This document shows, one piece after another, positions 1 to 14,030 of a stretch of DNA of 64,000 nt. Source of the stretch: Ricinus communis. Its lineage: Eukaryota > Streptophyta > Magnoliopsida > Malpighiales > Euphorbiaceae. The position numbers and the translations under genes are program-made. Where the stretch lies: positions 11,159,001 through 11,223,000 of the forward strand of contig NC_063263.1 of NCBI RefSeq assembly GCF_019578655.1. The letters run 5' to 3'. The notes under the pieces are model-generated. The model saw only the letters and a program-made list of their open reading frames with translations, was not told the DNA's origin and did no database searches. Positions within the stretch are counted from its first letter, which is position 1. Each line of letters opens with the position of its first letter.

Positions 1-2191
1 ATAAATTGTTAAATAACTTTTTTTTTTATTTTATGTATTTAACTTATTATTATATAAAGAAAAACTTGTATTTTTATAGCCCAATTGGTTCTCAAATTCA
101 TGATTTTTAGAATTAAACTATATATAAGATTGCATCTATTAAATGAGTATGAATTAGCTTTCACCTATTGCACTACTCATTTAGCTATTCAGAGCAAAGT
201 GTCACAACTTGATAAAGACATATTTTGTCTTTCCTTTAAATATTAAACATATATTTTCAATAACGTCGGATTAGGCTCAATACTTGTGATATGAGGAGAC
301 TAGATTGGGGACCTAAATGGTGATCCACTCTAAACACCGTTTAATCTACAAATACGGATCATTGATGAACCATTTCCTAATTAAAGAAGCAACCAAGTTG
401 AACAAAAAGTTAAGTGATCTAGAAGCACTATATTAAAATCCCAACATATAGTTTTTAAATCTACTTTGCTAACATGTCTCTGCATGTGTATTAATTTATT
501 TTCTATGTTACATTCATTCACATCTAATTAATCAAGAAGTTGACTCTGCTCAATTTATTTTATTTATTTGGACCGTAGCTAAATGTGGATCTAAGTTTGT
601 GTTAATCTTGTAAGTGAATTTCCACCAGTAGTTATCAAATCAAAATTGGTTTCACTTTGCTTTTTCTGACAACTATTACATAAGTTTTTCACGATCAGTT
701 ATGTTGAGATGTAACTTCAGTTATATGGTGAACAAGATACTAATCTTATAATAATAGTGACAACTAATTTTATGAAAAACATATATCAAATAAGAAAAAA
801 GCCAAAAATAGAGAAGAAAAAGTGATGAGTAATGCTTAATGTACATTAGTTCTAGATTACAGCTTTAATAAGAGAAAAAATTAATACAAAAAAAAAAAAC
901 TCAAATAGAGAGAGTCTTCTTAAATTACTCTTCTTAGAAATATTTTAATTTCCAATACTATTATACTATTTTATTAAATTAATATATTTTTACAATATAT
1001 GTAAATTTTTAATTTTTTAATAATATATTAAATTTATTTATTATTAGCTATAAAAGTAATTAGTATAAATTTTATAAGTTATAAATCAGTTTATTTTTAG
1101 ATGAATATACTATGATATAAAGATTTTATCATTAAATCTTAATACTATACAAATTTATAATCTTAAATATATATATATATAGTTTATGTTCACATAAGTA
1201 AAAAAACTAGTTGTTCCTAAATAGAGAAATACTTGTAACTCAATCTCATATGGCATTTGGGAAAGTATAAAAGAAGTAGAAATTCTTTTATAGATGCCAC
1301 AAAACATAAAATAATTAAAAAAATATCTACAAAAATTTTTAACAATAAAAATATTCAAAAATGAGATTTTATTTACAAAAATATCTTAAAACAAAATTTT
1401 ATTTATAAAAATACTCTAAACGGAATTTTATTTATAAAAGCACCCATTTTGGTTTTTTCATATAAAAATATAATACTTTAAAAAAAAAGTGTATATGTTC
1501 AATGTATTTTGATAGATAATGAATTTAAAACACGTTAATTTTTATGAAATATTGTTGCATTTTGTTTGATTTTGTGATATTAATAATGAGTAAATAAATA
1601 AATAAATTTAAAAGATATTTTTCTAATTTAAAGGTTTGGAGACGTTTTGAAAATATCATATTCAAAAAATTACATAAATTACTACAAGGTAAAAAAAGTA
1701 TATATTCAATACATATTGAAGAGAAAAAAATGTCTAGTATACTTTTGACGTAAATAACAACAAAATGTATATGTTTAATAAAAAATAATATACATTAAAT
1801 ATATGTTAGGTATCTCAACCTTTTCTAAAATAAAATAAAATGTAAACTTAAAAAAAAATATATGTTGCCAAATAATGGGTATATTTTAAATATTTAAAAC
1901 TTTTAAAATGAAACAAAATTCAATTTAAATGTTACTAACATATAGTATACGTTTGGTATTCATAAAGTATCTGAAATTAATTTTAGAAAGAAAAAAAAAT
2001 ATAAAAAAGTGAAGAATGGATATTTTTGAAAATAAAAGTTAAAAAATTTTAGATAATTTTATAATTATTTTTAAAAAAATTGGTAAATGGTGAAACTTTC
2101 TCGAAAAATAATATGCTTACGGCTTTCAATGTTTTAGTAGTTAAGGGTTGAGCCGTAAGCCCATGAAATCAACCCAATATTATATTGTTGA
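1..2191. other. AT-rich intergenic DNA
   Basis: No gene is recognisable here. The sequence is very AT-rich with many poly-A/T runs. A short three-copy direct repeat of about 30 bp lies at 1357-1446. The single open frame over 60 codons (1155-1358, minus) has low-complexity composition and no family resemblance, so I do not call it. Confidence 0.7.
1357..1446. repeat. Three tandem copies of a ~30-bp AT-rich unit
   Basis: The core TTTTATTTA followed by an A-rich stretch starts at 1367, 1397 and 1426, giving a period of 29-30 bp. The copies differ at several bases. Confidence 0.5.
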
Positions 2192-2412
2192 CTAAACCCA
2201 GTCCAAGAAAGAACCTTCAGTTTTCCAGCCTGGCTTGCCAATAAACTTGAGCTCTTCATTGTAGTAATGTAAATGGATGTTTTTATCATATAAAATAAAT
2301 AAAAGAGAATGTAATTATACAATCTTGGACTTACAGAAAGCTTTGCAGCTTGTAACTTGCAAAGCAAGTAGACAAAGCCTTTCAGAGTTGATACAGTAAC
2401 GGATACATGGTA
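2192..2412 (-). pseudogene. Possible orphan terminal exons of an unrecognised gene
   Basis: On the minus strand, 2412-2335 reads as a 78-nt exon of 26 codons. It is preceded by a pyrimidine-rich tract ending in AAAG and followed by a good donor (GTAAGT). A second piece at 2251-2192 follows an AG acceptor, keeps phase 0 and gives 20 codons ending in TAG (key peptide FIGKPGW...EGSFLDW). Both pieces look like real protein rather than AT-rich noise. I do not recognise the family. No complete upstream gene fits, because the ABCG transporter ends at 2565 in the same orientation. They may be the last exons of a decayed or duplicated gene, an alternative 3' end spliced from the transporter, or chance. 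Low confidence. Confidence 0.3.
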
Positions 2413-2564
2413 CTTTGAAGAATCAGAAACAAATAAATATATATATAGGGTAAGAAAAATATACATGAACTTGAACATACTATATAGTTGCTCAATCTTC
2501 ACTAGTGCCTCATTTTTGTAGACGAACAAAACCTTATGAATATCCTATTCTTACGTTATGAACA

Positions 2565-5500
2565 CTACCGCCTCTGGAAGTTGAAGGCCTTGATGGAAAC
2601 AGCGAAAATAAATGCAAAACCTATGGTGATTCCAACAATTACAGCTGCAGTTACTCCAAGAAAATCATGCTTCATGCCATAGAACTCCTCCACATATTCT
2701 TCGACTGTTTGACCATCGCTTCCAATTAGGGTCTTTACGTCTCCGTATTGTGATGCAATCAGTCCGTACAGGGTCCATGAGATGGGGCATCCCCAGTAGT
2801 ACCATCTCCACCACACAGGCAACCGCTGTATGAACAGAGTTTAAAAGTTAGTCAGACTGATGAGTGTAGGATAGCAGAAAACAATGGAGGTTGAAGGAGA
2901 CTTACAGTTCGCGGAACGATGAATCCTGCAAACACATTCCATATTGAGTAGAATGCTGATGAGACTATGGATGCAATGTGGTGGTTTGGGGTAAAGGCCA
3001 CAGCCATCATTCCGTAGAAGGTGAAGTACATCAATGTGAAGTACAAGAAGAATAAATACCACAAGAACTTGGCAGCGTCCCATTCGAATCCGATCATTGC
3101 GTATGTTATAATACTGTACGCAGCAGATTGAACAAAAATGTACGGAACCTCGATCAGGGCCTGCAAAGAAAAGAGTAAATTAGGATAAACAGAAGATGCA
3201 TTATATGAATTTGACTATATATAAATAACATTTTGGAAGTTGTTAGTTACCTGAGCGTATGCATAAGGCATCGCAGAATACATTCCAGCAGCTCTCTCTC
3301 GGTAAAAGACGGTCCTTTCAACGGCAACAACAGGCTGCACAGATGATGAATTTTGCACCCCAAGGAAGAGAACAGCTGCGTACATTGAACCCATTGCATT
3401 GGTAAGATCTTGTGGCTCGCTCCTGCAGTTAAAGAAATTTGGATTCAGATAAGGAGGCAGGAATTAAAACAGTTTAGATTGTTTTGGTGCTCTCAAGTGA
3501 CTTACGTTTTGGAGCCAAGGTCCCAGAAAATTGTTCCGAACATCAAAGCAATAAAGGTTGTGAACCAAAATCTGACTGCAGTGTAGGGCGGATTCCTCCA
3601 ATATGACCAATATTGCTTCCATAAGCAAGCCATACATTGGGTTAAGAAAGACTGTGAGTACTGTGTAGGGAAATAGAGGTCCTTTGTACCAGGAGCAGGC
3701 TTGCTTAATTCCTGAATCATAGCCTTGTTTCTCCTGAAACATAAACCACACATCAGCAGAAAATTTCAACAACAGTATGTGCTTTATGTATTTGCTGTCA
3801 GAACCTATTGGCACAAAGGTACAAGACTTCTCAGTTTAACTAATCAATCATTTAGGTTACAAGAAAATACTTTACCTGTAAAGGTCTGAATTCCTGTAAA
3901 GGTTAGCAAAATCAACACCCAAAGTCAATTCTTGAGCAGAACTGGTAACTTCCAACATCCATGTTGCTGGATTATAACCATCTGTAACTTTACTGACTCC
4001 TTCAAGACCCTGGACAAAAACAATGATAGGATGTATTAGTATGAATGTAATATGAATAATTTTGCGTCATTTTCTTTTTTATTATCCATGTCATCAAATG
4101 TACCTCAAAGTAGTTAATCAGATGGCAAGAATGGCGACCCAATGGCCCGACGTATATCTCTTCTCCTCCTCTCTTCATCAGGAATAGCTGCAATGACATA
4201 ACGAATACATTATATCTAAATCTGGTGTTGAATCTACAACAAAAAGCATCACTTTTTGTGATCTTCCAAATGTTTTTACCTCATCAAAAGCTTCGAATAT
4301 GTCAATACTTGGCTGATGGATGGTACAGACAACTGTTCTTCCTGTGTCCACAGTATTCCTGACTGTTCTCATAACAATTGCAGCAGCTCTTGCATCTAGC
4401 CCTGAAGTTGGCTCATCCATAAAAATAATTGAGGGGTTAGCCACCAACTCAACTGCTATGGTCAACCTCTTCCTCTGCTCTGTAGAAAGACCATTCACAC
4501 CGGGCAACCCAACTAGTGAATTTCTCTGTGCATTCAGCTCCACAAGGTCAATGACCTCCTCAACAAACATCTGCAACAAAATTTCGAAATAATAAGTTAA
4601 TTGGGTGTGGCAGAACCAGAAGTTCCTCTCTTAATGAGTATAGACAGATGAAATAAACTAGAACGGTTTTGGGCATAGTTATTAACTAGAATCCACTTCA
4701 CAAGCATTATCAACCACAAAGAACAGGTTGCTCTAAACTTGAGAATAAGGATTGACTACAAGGTTAAGATCAACTAAGCAATGCAAAATTAATTTGATTG
4801 AACTTCCCCTAGATGGTAAGTAAACTGAAATGAATAGGCATAGAGTTTGATGAATTTCAAAAAATACAGACTTGCAAAATGCATTATGCTTACTTTTCTG
4901 GTGTCAGAGTCGACTTCAGCGGGTAGACGAAGCCAAGCTGAGTAGACTAAGGATTCATACACAGTAACATGTGGAGAGTGGATGTCGTTCTGCTCACAAT
5001 ATCCTGAAATTCTAGCAAAGGTTTCTTGCTTCTTTGGATACCCAGAAATTGTGATGTTACCCTCTATATATCCTCCAGTTTTTCTACCAGCCAACACATC
5101 CATCAAAGTGGTTTTCCCAGCACCACTAACACCCATCAATGCGGTCAAAACACCAGGCCTGAAAGCGCCACTTACACCCTTCAAAAGCACCAATTTATCT
5201 TCAAGGACTCCCTGATTTCTCATTTCCTGCAAAGTTCGATTTAACAAGATGAGGTCCATTTATTCTTAGCCACACCAGATTGACACTGAAAGAAGATATA
5301 TTTCCCATTTTGTAACATTTGATACCTGTGGCATGTCAACAGAGTATATAACATTATCAAAGGTGAGGGAATGTGGTTCAAATGGAAGAACCATTCCCTT
5401 TTTCTTGCTTTGGTTTGCCTCATCATGTCTGCTTGTTCCACTCTCTGCAAGTAAATTAATTTAGTTAAATTGGAAAGTAATAGGAAGAACATATGAAATG

Positions 5501-8500
5501 ACTTGTTGGACAGTTACCTGTATTACTTCTACGACTACTTTCAACTTGTGATAGCTGAATGGCTCCTCCAGTTACGTCACTTGATTCATGATCATCAGCT
5601 ATAACAGCAGTTGGCTTCTCGAATGCTGCAAAAGGTCAATGGCGGAATATTAAGAAATCCCTTATTTTCAAAGATCATGAAATTTATATAGTTTTAATAC
5701 TTACAGCCCAAGACAGTGAGAGCTATGGTGTAAAGGATGTTGAACAGGACCATATATCCAGCTGATGCAATTACTCCTAACCAATACCATTTTGATTCTG
5801 TGAAGAAACCACGACTGCTCAAAACTTGAACTCCTAGTGAATCATTGGAGGTTGAGTTTGCTGGAAGCTGTAAATTTGTAAAATCAGTTCAAGTCTCAGT
5901 TGTCTATGGAGATGCAAATGCGAAAACATAGACATGGCTAGTTCAAGAAAATTACATGACTCCAACTGTGGCCAAGAAACTCATTAACTAGGATAGCATT
6001 TTGCCCATACATCAGTGGTGATACCCAGAAACCCCATATCCACCATTTCTTAATGTCCTCTGTCATATAACCAGAATAAGAAAAATACAAGTAAGTATTT
6101 CAGATTTCCTTTTAGAAAGATTCAATCTCTAAAGCACACTTGTAGACAAAGCATACCTCTTGACAGGACAAAGCCGCCCAATGCAAAAAGTGTGAGCAGT
6201 GCAAATGACCCAAAGGTATTGGCAATAATCATGTTCCTTCCAACTGATGCGATAAATCGGAAGAGACCAGACGCCATTTGGTTAACAAGTAACAGCAAAA
6301 AGAACTGTCTGAAAAGCCTGCAGAAAACACATCACAATAATTAATATATTAGTTGGATTAGAGCAGAGAAATTAACTTTAAGACATGAAGTTATTTTTCA
6401 TTTTCCTCACCTTTCAACATTAGGATCAAATCCCATGACATAATAAGTGATGAACACCCAAACACCAACTTCCAAAAATGTAATTGGAATTTTAAGGATC
6501 CATGAGGGAATAGAATATGCCCATGGAGGAAAGAATAGAAGGTCCCTTTGCTTGTAAAACACAGGAAGCTTTGCGATGGTCATGGATAACTCTGACATAC
6601 CATTAAACATGACCGTGATCAAGGAGAAGAACAAAGCACCTGTGTAGATATTCCCATCAGTGACAGTGTCCTTGCTCATCTCAGTCCTCAGAAAGACAGT
6701 AGTACCAATGAATGCCATCACTAGAAGCTGGTAACAGAAAGAGAAAGAAAAGAAAAAAAGAAAACTCATTACAAAAATACAGAATATGAGAAATGGATTA
6801 AAAGAATGTAAATTTTGTTGATAGTTACTTGGCATAGCTTGAAGATGAACACAAATGAGTTCCTTTTCATGAGTAAGTATTCTCTTGCAAAGCATGCTTT
6901 AAAGAGCTCCATCTTTCCAACACCATAGCGTTTGGTTGACAAAGCAGCTGGATGACTCTTGGTTTTATCATATGGTGTTGAAAGCTCTTCTCCAATTCTT
7001 CGTCCCAAGTCATATGATTGAAAAGTCTCAGCAAATTCCTTCACTGGGACATACGTGTAAGGCTGTTCTTTACGTGCCCAATACTGCTGTTGATCTTTCT
7101 TAGATGTCACCTGCAATTGATTCATTATTTATTAAGATTAATGAACTTCACATGTAATGCTCTCTCCTTAAAGACCACCTTATTGTAATAACATTACTAT
7201 TACTACTTACTTCTTGCAAGAAGTCAGCAACGCCTTTTCTTTCAGGACACTTGAAGCCCATATATTCAAAAAAGTCAAGAACATGTTCACGAGGACCCTG
7301 ATATACAATCTGGCCGTCCGAGATTAGAATAATGTCATCGAAGAGGTTATAAGTCTCCGGTGCAGGCTGAAGGAGGGAGATGACAGCAGTTCCATTAAGA
7401 ATGTGAATGGACTGCCTTAGTGAGTTCACAATTTGGTAAGTTGTTGAGCTGTCCAGGCCAGTAGAAATCTCATCCATAAACAAGGCCTTTGCAGGTCCAA
7501 CCAGCATTTCTCCTGCAATTGTATTGTCGAAGATATTCATACACAGAATTCAAGGTTCTTCGATGCTAGAAATAGACTATTGGAGGGTTTTTTCTTTTTA
7601 CCTGTTGTAACACGCTTCTTTTGCCCTCCAGAGATACCCCTTATCATTTCATTCCCTACCAGAGTATCTGCACAGACCTCCAATCCTAGAATCTGCAAAA
7701 TTTCAAGAGATAAAGACATTAAACAACCTATGGGGTATTGTATATGTAGTTATTGATGATCTTTCATGATTTGAAAATACTACCTTTAAGACGTAATCTG
7801 TGACCACGCTGGTCTCCTGACCTTCTGTTGCTGCTGCCTATAACAAGACACAAAAAAATGGAAATCAATTGCTGTAAATTGCAACTTGTTCTACCACAGA
7901 AATCCTAATTAAGGTTAAACATTAAAGCAAATTATCACTGAAAATTGATAAAGAAAAAATCTCCATTAATATGGCAAATGCAAAAATGAAAACCGGTTGT
8001 AATCTGTCTTTTGGTTTGGATGAATATTATCATGCACTAGACAGATTCCCAATTCAATCGTGCCATTATTACACCAGAAATCTATCTCGAATGAGGAATA
8101 TGATAGCTCTGAAACAGGTTTTAATATCCTTGTCATATCAGAAGAAAGTATAAATTGGGTCTCTTTTACCAACTCTTTTCATTAATAATATATCCTTTGT
8201 TACCTTCATGAAGACATCAATATCAGGATCAGGCTTAATGTTGGCTGCTTTTTCTCTTCTTGACAACTCTGCTAACATTTCTGGAACCACAAAGATTTCA
8301 ACTTGTCATGTTTAGTTTTTACACAAGTCACCTGAACAGAAAATACAAAGATCAGGCTAGTGATCTAACCATGCTGGGTTCCAACTCCTTGGCATCTGGC
8401 AGAAAATGCCAAAGTTTCCTTCACAGTCATTTCTCCTATGTGGAGATCATGTTGACTGATATAGGCTGCTGTTCTCTGCGGTATAAACTCATTCATTGCA

Positions 8501-9746
8501 TGACCATTATAGGTAACATTACCGGAAAACTGCAAGACAAATTTAAACATCATGATTCAAATATGAAACATTAAAAGCTAAAAATCTAATTATTAAAGAT
8601 ATAAATTCAAAGATGCAAGAATGTCTATCACTACCTTTAGATTCGGATCAAGCTTTCCAGCCAACGCCAACAAGAGTGTGGTCTTTCCAGAACTTGGAGG
8701 ACCCAAAAGCAAAGTCATTCTGAAATATATGCATATGCCAAAAAGATTAAGAATGGTTGCAAAACATTTCAGTTAATAAAATCAGGAAAGGCTAAAAGAA
8801 CAAGATGTTCAGAACATGATCGATCGTCTCACCTTCGTGGCTTGATGACTCCATTTACATCCTTAAGGATGGTCAATGGTCTCTTTCTGTTTGGAAGGAC
8901 ATGTAGAGCATTCAATATACCCTTTAAAATCAACGGAAATTGAAACAAAGTTAGCATATAAGAATAGCAGAACAAACTAAACAGCAAGAGTTATCATAAC
9001 TTAGTCTAAAGTCTAATTATGTACACCATATGCAAGTACTTTACCTCTATAGCACTAATAGAGAAGTTAGCGAATGTAGGCAAACCGCTGGTTCCTACAA
9101 AAGCCTGTGCTTCAACATTTAGACGCTCAAATCGGACTTCAATTGTTGGAATCTCAATTCCCACCCTAAAACTCCAACAAAAAAACATTATTCAGATATC
9201 AGAAATAAGGCACATGATCTCTAATAACTTCAACAACCAAAACAGAGTCCTCTGCTTGGAAATGAAATAAATAAGCACCCATCATTCCCATTTCTTATAC
9301 AATCAATTCTTCATGTTGTTTTAATATTTCATACATCTTCCAGACCAATGAGCTACGAAAACATAAAGGAAGCAAAACGATAAACCAAAAGGGAAAACAC
9401 CAAGAAAAATAATGATTTACCTATCAAGACGATTCTTGAGCTTCAACAAGAACTTCTCATTATCTTCTTCAGCGACTTTGACCAACCTCTCAAGCAGAGT
9501 TTTCCTTTCTTCAAATCCAAGATTGTCAACATCGATCTCATTAGCACCACCCTTTGATACACTGACCAGTATACCTTTCCTTAAACGATCATAAGTAGGT
9601 AACTTCTCAAGTGCAGCCCATCTTAGAGCTTCTTCATCGTCTTCTTCTCTTGAAGATCTTGAAAAAACGTCAACTCCACTGTTTCTATATATTGAAGAAC
9701 TCCCTCTTCGTAAGCTATTACTTGCTCTGAAAATATCACCGTCCAT
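2565..9746 (-). CDS. Full-size ABCG (PDR-type) transporter, PDR1-like, 24 exons
   Basis: A pleiotropic-drug-resistance ABC transporter that exports terpenoids, hormones or other small molecules across the plasma membrane using ATP. Exons, 5' to 3': 9746-9421, 9165-9045, 8921-8833, 8719-8635, 8529-8370, 8280-8204, 7837-7784, 7692-7602, 7512-7211, 7110-6829, 6727-6411, 6317-6157, 6059-5956, 5867-5705, 5625-5518, 5444-5326, 5226-4894, 4570-4280, 4187-4104, 4009-3876, 3733-3506, 3422-3251, 3160-2906, 2825-2565. All introns are GT-AG, and the sum is 4317 nt, or 1438 aa, the usual PDR length. NBD1 has Walker [10 protein letters not shown] (185-193), signature ISGGQ (324-328) and Walker B LFMDE (345-349). 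NBD2 has Walker [10 protein letters not shown] (885-893), signature LSTEQ (992-996) and FMDEPTSG (D1016). The order is NBD-TMD-NBD-TMD. I chose the ATG at 9746 because [14 protein letters not shown] is the family N-terminus; an in-frame ATG four codons upstream is possible. The gene looks intact. Substrate cannot be told from sequence. Confidence 0.95.
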
Positions 9747-9980
9747 GATTATGGACAACTTTTTCTATTACTTCACTTCAACTATAAAGAAAAACAATCA
9801 AAACCCACTTCGTTTCTTGTTGCTTTTCTTGGAACTTATAGAACAGATTTATTTTTTTAAAAGAAAAGCAAAAAAGAATGAAGAAATCCCAAGTTTTAGA
9901 GTTCTTGAGCTAAAATACACACAAATGTATGAAATGGGTTTCTTTCTGTGTCTGTAAAAAGATGGTGAAGAAATGGAGGT

Positions 9981-9990
9981 CTTTATAAAG
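9981..9990 (-). promoter_or_regulatory. Candidate TATA box of the ABCG transporter
   Basis: CTTTATAAAG, a perfect palindrome, lies about 235 bp upstream of the start codon at 9746. A second candidate, TTTTTATACC on the minus strand, is about 15 bp further up. Either implies a 5' UTR of roughly 200 bp. Confidence 0.4.
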
Positions 9991-10009
9991 GTAAGGTATA
10001 AAAAGGACT

Positions 10010-13000
10010 GGCGGCTTTTGAACGTTCAAACATGGTGTAATTTCCATGAAGCTTTTGAAAAATAAAATCAAGAGAAAAAATAAACATAAAAGAAAGTAAA
10101 TCAATAAATTGTTTTCTTTAACATTATATTGACCAAAACCTACACAAAGAAAAGTCAGTTCCACGTCTCGGAGTCTCCACGCTACATGGGATCACAGTAC
10201 TTGCGGCCTAGAAAAGTTTCTTTTTCTTCTTCTTCTTCTTCTTTTTATTTATTTATTTTTCTTTTTCTGATAGGTGGCTGTGATCATTGAGACAGTTGCA
10301 TTTGGATAATATTTTTTTAATTCTAATAATTACATAATTGTTTAATAATCTTAAATACGTCAGGAAGGATGGCTAGCGAATGTGTCTTATTTTATACTAA
10401 AACGTCTTCGTTTGGGTTCCCATCCTTTCCTTTTTTTTTAGATTTTAAGTTTTGCTATAAAGCAAAACAACAAAAATATGATATTATTTTTGTATAGAAA
10501 GAATTTTAATTTATTTATTTCATGACGTGGAGAATTAATATTACTATTATATGGATATGGATATTAGTGAAAGAGATAGACAAATTTGCATATTAAATGT
10601 AATCTATTTTTTTTAATATAAAGTGATAAAACTATTGTTATTGATGATAAATAAAAATAAATTTTAGTTTTTTGAAGCTAATATTAAAATAAAATACATA
10701 TTAAAGTACCAATTTCCTGATTAACTATGGGTGTACATATTAGTGTAGTCCAATGGCTTCGTTTGTGGGAATTATGCCCGGAAGCATTATTTTATTTCAT
10801 CACATGCATCAACAGTCAGCAGCAATAATACCAATTTTTTCTTTGGATTAAAAAAAAAAAAAGTAAAAATACTAGTGTTAAGGAATAATATATAATTTAC
10901 TTTTTGTGTTAGAATTCAATCTATGTAAATCAGTATAAAGTCAAATTGGATATGCATAATATTAGATACTCTTAAATTATTTTCCTATTATCTTGGGAAA
11001 CAAAGTTCTCCTGTGAAGTAGTTCGATTATAGGCAATATTAGTAGTGTGAATTTTATTTAATGAAATCTTTTACTATTCTCTCAAAATAAAAAGAATTAT
11101 CAATTCTAATTACTTATGTCAGCATATCCTTTAAACGTCAAATACAATAATTTGAACCAATTCGTTTAGATGAAAAAAAGAAAAAGTAAAGTTTATGTTT
11201 GATGAGTCTATTGCTAATCATTAATAAATTCAACCATCTAGAAGTTCATGAAAGAGAGACTTCCTTAACCGAGAAACTAAATAATCAAATATAAAGAAAA
11301 TGTCATTTTTTTTATAGTTTAATAATAGATTCATATTATGTATATATAATTCTAATATGTATATTTATTATTTAGTTATTTAATTTTATTTATAAATATT
11401 TAAATTGTTCTCAAAATATTATATTTACTTTTAGTATTTTATATAATAATTGGTCTTTATAATATATGCTCTATAAATTTTTATGAGATTAATTTCGTAT
11501 TTGACTTGCCTATATTATTATTTAAATTTTTACCGTATTATCGCTAGCCATATAATTAATCAAGGCACAAAACATAAGTGGACAAGTAAAGGAAGTAAGT
11601 TCAATTTTTTTCTTTGTTTACGTGTGTGGGTTATTATTATCTTTTATTAAGATGAATTGTTGGACTATTTTTAGCAGTGGATCTCTAATTAATACAGAGG
11701 ATATCGAATCCCATCAAATGGGATCCTTTTTTATAGTAAAAAAAAAAAGAAGAAGAAAATAATTAATTGAAATAAATGTCAAACACGTGGGTAAAGTAAT
11801 TAATAAAAAACGATGGTGCGAGGAAATAGGGGATGGGTTTTTTTTTTTTTTTTTTGAGAAAAATTTATTGTGTTTCTAGATTCGCTGTCAATGGAGACTT
11901 CCACCATTATGAATATATCAGGAGCTCTCATGCTTGGTTTGAATCAACACTCAACTAAATACTAGAAAACTATGAATTTTACAAATAATTAATGGTGATT
12001 ATAATTAATAATTAAACCATCTTCAAATGCCCCCATCATGACTCATGCCAATTTATTTATTTATTTCTACCATTTGAAAGGGAGTTTGGACCTTATAAAA
12101 TCCAAATTTTGACATCTAGTCTCAACTGATATTATTATCATAAAATTGAACAAGTTAATTAAAAGTGGTGATGATGTTCATATTTATTTTGTCATTTAAA
12201 AGAAATTGTTATAGTGTCAAAACAGAATTGGGACTTTATAACTTATATTATATATATATGTCAATAAGGGTGTAGAGAATTTAATCTGCTTAATAATAAT
12301 AATAATAATAATAATAATTTTTGATGAAGAGAAGCTTCCTCTGTAGTAGCTCCAAATAATTAAAATGAATTATTGGGATGGGGAGAATCCGATTCAGACC
12401 CGCCCCCATGAGCTTAGCTAAATGTCCCAACAAACTCATTGATTGTGGGATCAATTTTAACTTTATTTAATGGTCCGTAATTGACTCTAGCTGTACACCT
12501 AGTTTGTTCTTTTATTGACTCCCGTATATCCTCTAGAATTTTAAAAAATAAATACTATTCAAATTCTTAAAATAATAAAAAGAAAAGCCATCTTATTCCA
12601 TGATGTTTCCTAATCTAATGCTTCTAGAACAAAGGCTAAATTTACACATTCATTCATATGCACTGTCCATACTTGTGCGGAACTCAAGCACGTGGGGTTC
12701 AACATATATATATATATATATATATAAATGTCAAAAAGATATGTTTTTCTGGCTAAATTAATTAATAAAATTAGTCTTTTGCTTGGAATTAATTAAACTC
12801 ATTTAGGCTATATATATATATATATAAGACTTGATGTTTCTTCCTTCCCTAGTCTTCTTATTGCCTGTCAAATATGAGGCGACAGGGGTATTGTTTCTTG
12901 TTTATTTTCTATTCTTCCTCATCTCTACTTCTCCTCTTTACATTCATCTTCTTCTGTCAATTCAGTTGTTGGGTTTGTTCTTCTTTTCTCTGTTGCTAAT

Positions 13001-14030
13001 ACATTCATAAAATAAGATTGCATGCAAGTTCTTTGACAACAGACCTTAAAATGGTATCAGGAAACAGGCTTAGATTAATGTTGGGGCTACGAATACTCAC
13101 TTTCAACATAAAATACAAAGGTTGTTAAGCTTTTCAAAGTGTGTATATAAGTGAGAAATATTTGAAAACACGTAGAGCATCAAACTAGCAATTTTCTTCT
13201 TCTTAGATTAGCATAATCATTCATTATTCTAAGATAGCTGAGAGTCCATTCTATCTTTAAGTTATTCTGAGAGTGGATTAAGTGTTTTTTATATTCATTC
13301 TCTATTATAAACATTGTGTTTGAGCCATATAAGATTTGAAAAGATTTAGATGTTTACTTTGGAAATATTTGAAATTGAAAGGCATTGTAAAAAGTTTTGG
13401 AATTGGATGGCATTCCAAAATATTTGAGTTTAATCTTGCACTTGAAAGAAAAATTATTATTAATAAAAATCTTATTTGCTTATCATTTCTATTTCTTTTA
13501 CTAAAATTATGGCTATCGCCTTTTTTTTTTATAGGGTTAAGAAAAAAATAATAACCTCAATATTCTTACAAACAACTATAATAGCACATGCAACTATAAT
13601 ATGTGATCATTTCACTTAAACGATGAAGCTAAATTTTAAAATACATGTGCGAGAGAATTTCAATTCAAACATAACGCTTTAATTGTTATTGTCAATTTAA
13701 AATATAATCGTGAGTGGCTTTTAATTGTTTCGCTTGATTTTGTCTTCTTTATTTTCGATTTTCCATCGTTCAAAGCTTCAAATTAAATTTTACGTATTAT
13801 TTTTTTTTTCTTTTCTGCTGCATAATATTATTATTTTTTTATTTCTTTCTTGCTCTCATAGATGTATATTTATATATTTTGAAGACTTATTTTTTACGAG
13901 CTAAAATTCTTTATTTTTTTTTCATTTTTTAGATCTTCAAATCAGATTTTACAAACTTTAATTATTTTTTTAAATTATAATTATAGATTGATTAAATATA
14001 ATGTATATTATTATATTCATTAAAATATAA
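10010..14030. other. Intergenic DNA, AT-rich, with microsatellites
   Basis: I see no gene. It holds a TTC run near 10220-10245, an ATA/AAT microsatellite at about 12291-12318 and TA runs at about 12703-12726 and 12811-12827. ORFs here (e.g. 13336-13551) are AT-driven and match no family I know. Confidence 0.65.

Noticed and set aside
7148..7540. 130-aa ORF within the ABCG gene starting at 7540 as a separate protein
   Set aside because: It is exon 9 of the transporter (7512-7211) with intron sequence at both ends.
13052..13061. TGGTATCAG, resembling a tRNA-Met primer-binding site
   Set aside because: Only nine bases match, no LTR end lies directly upstream, and no retrotransposon proteins follow.
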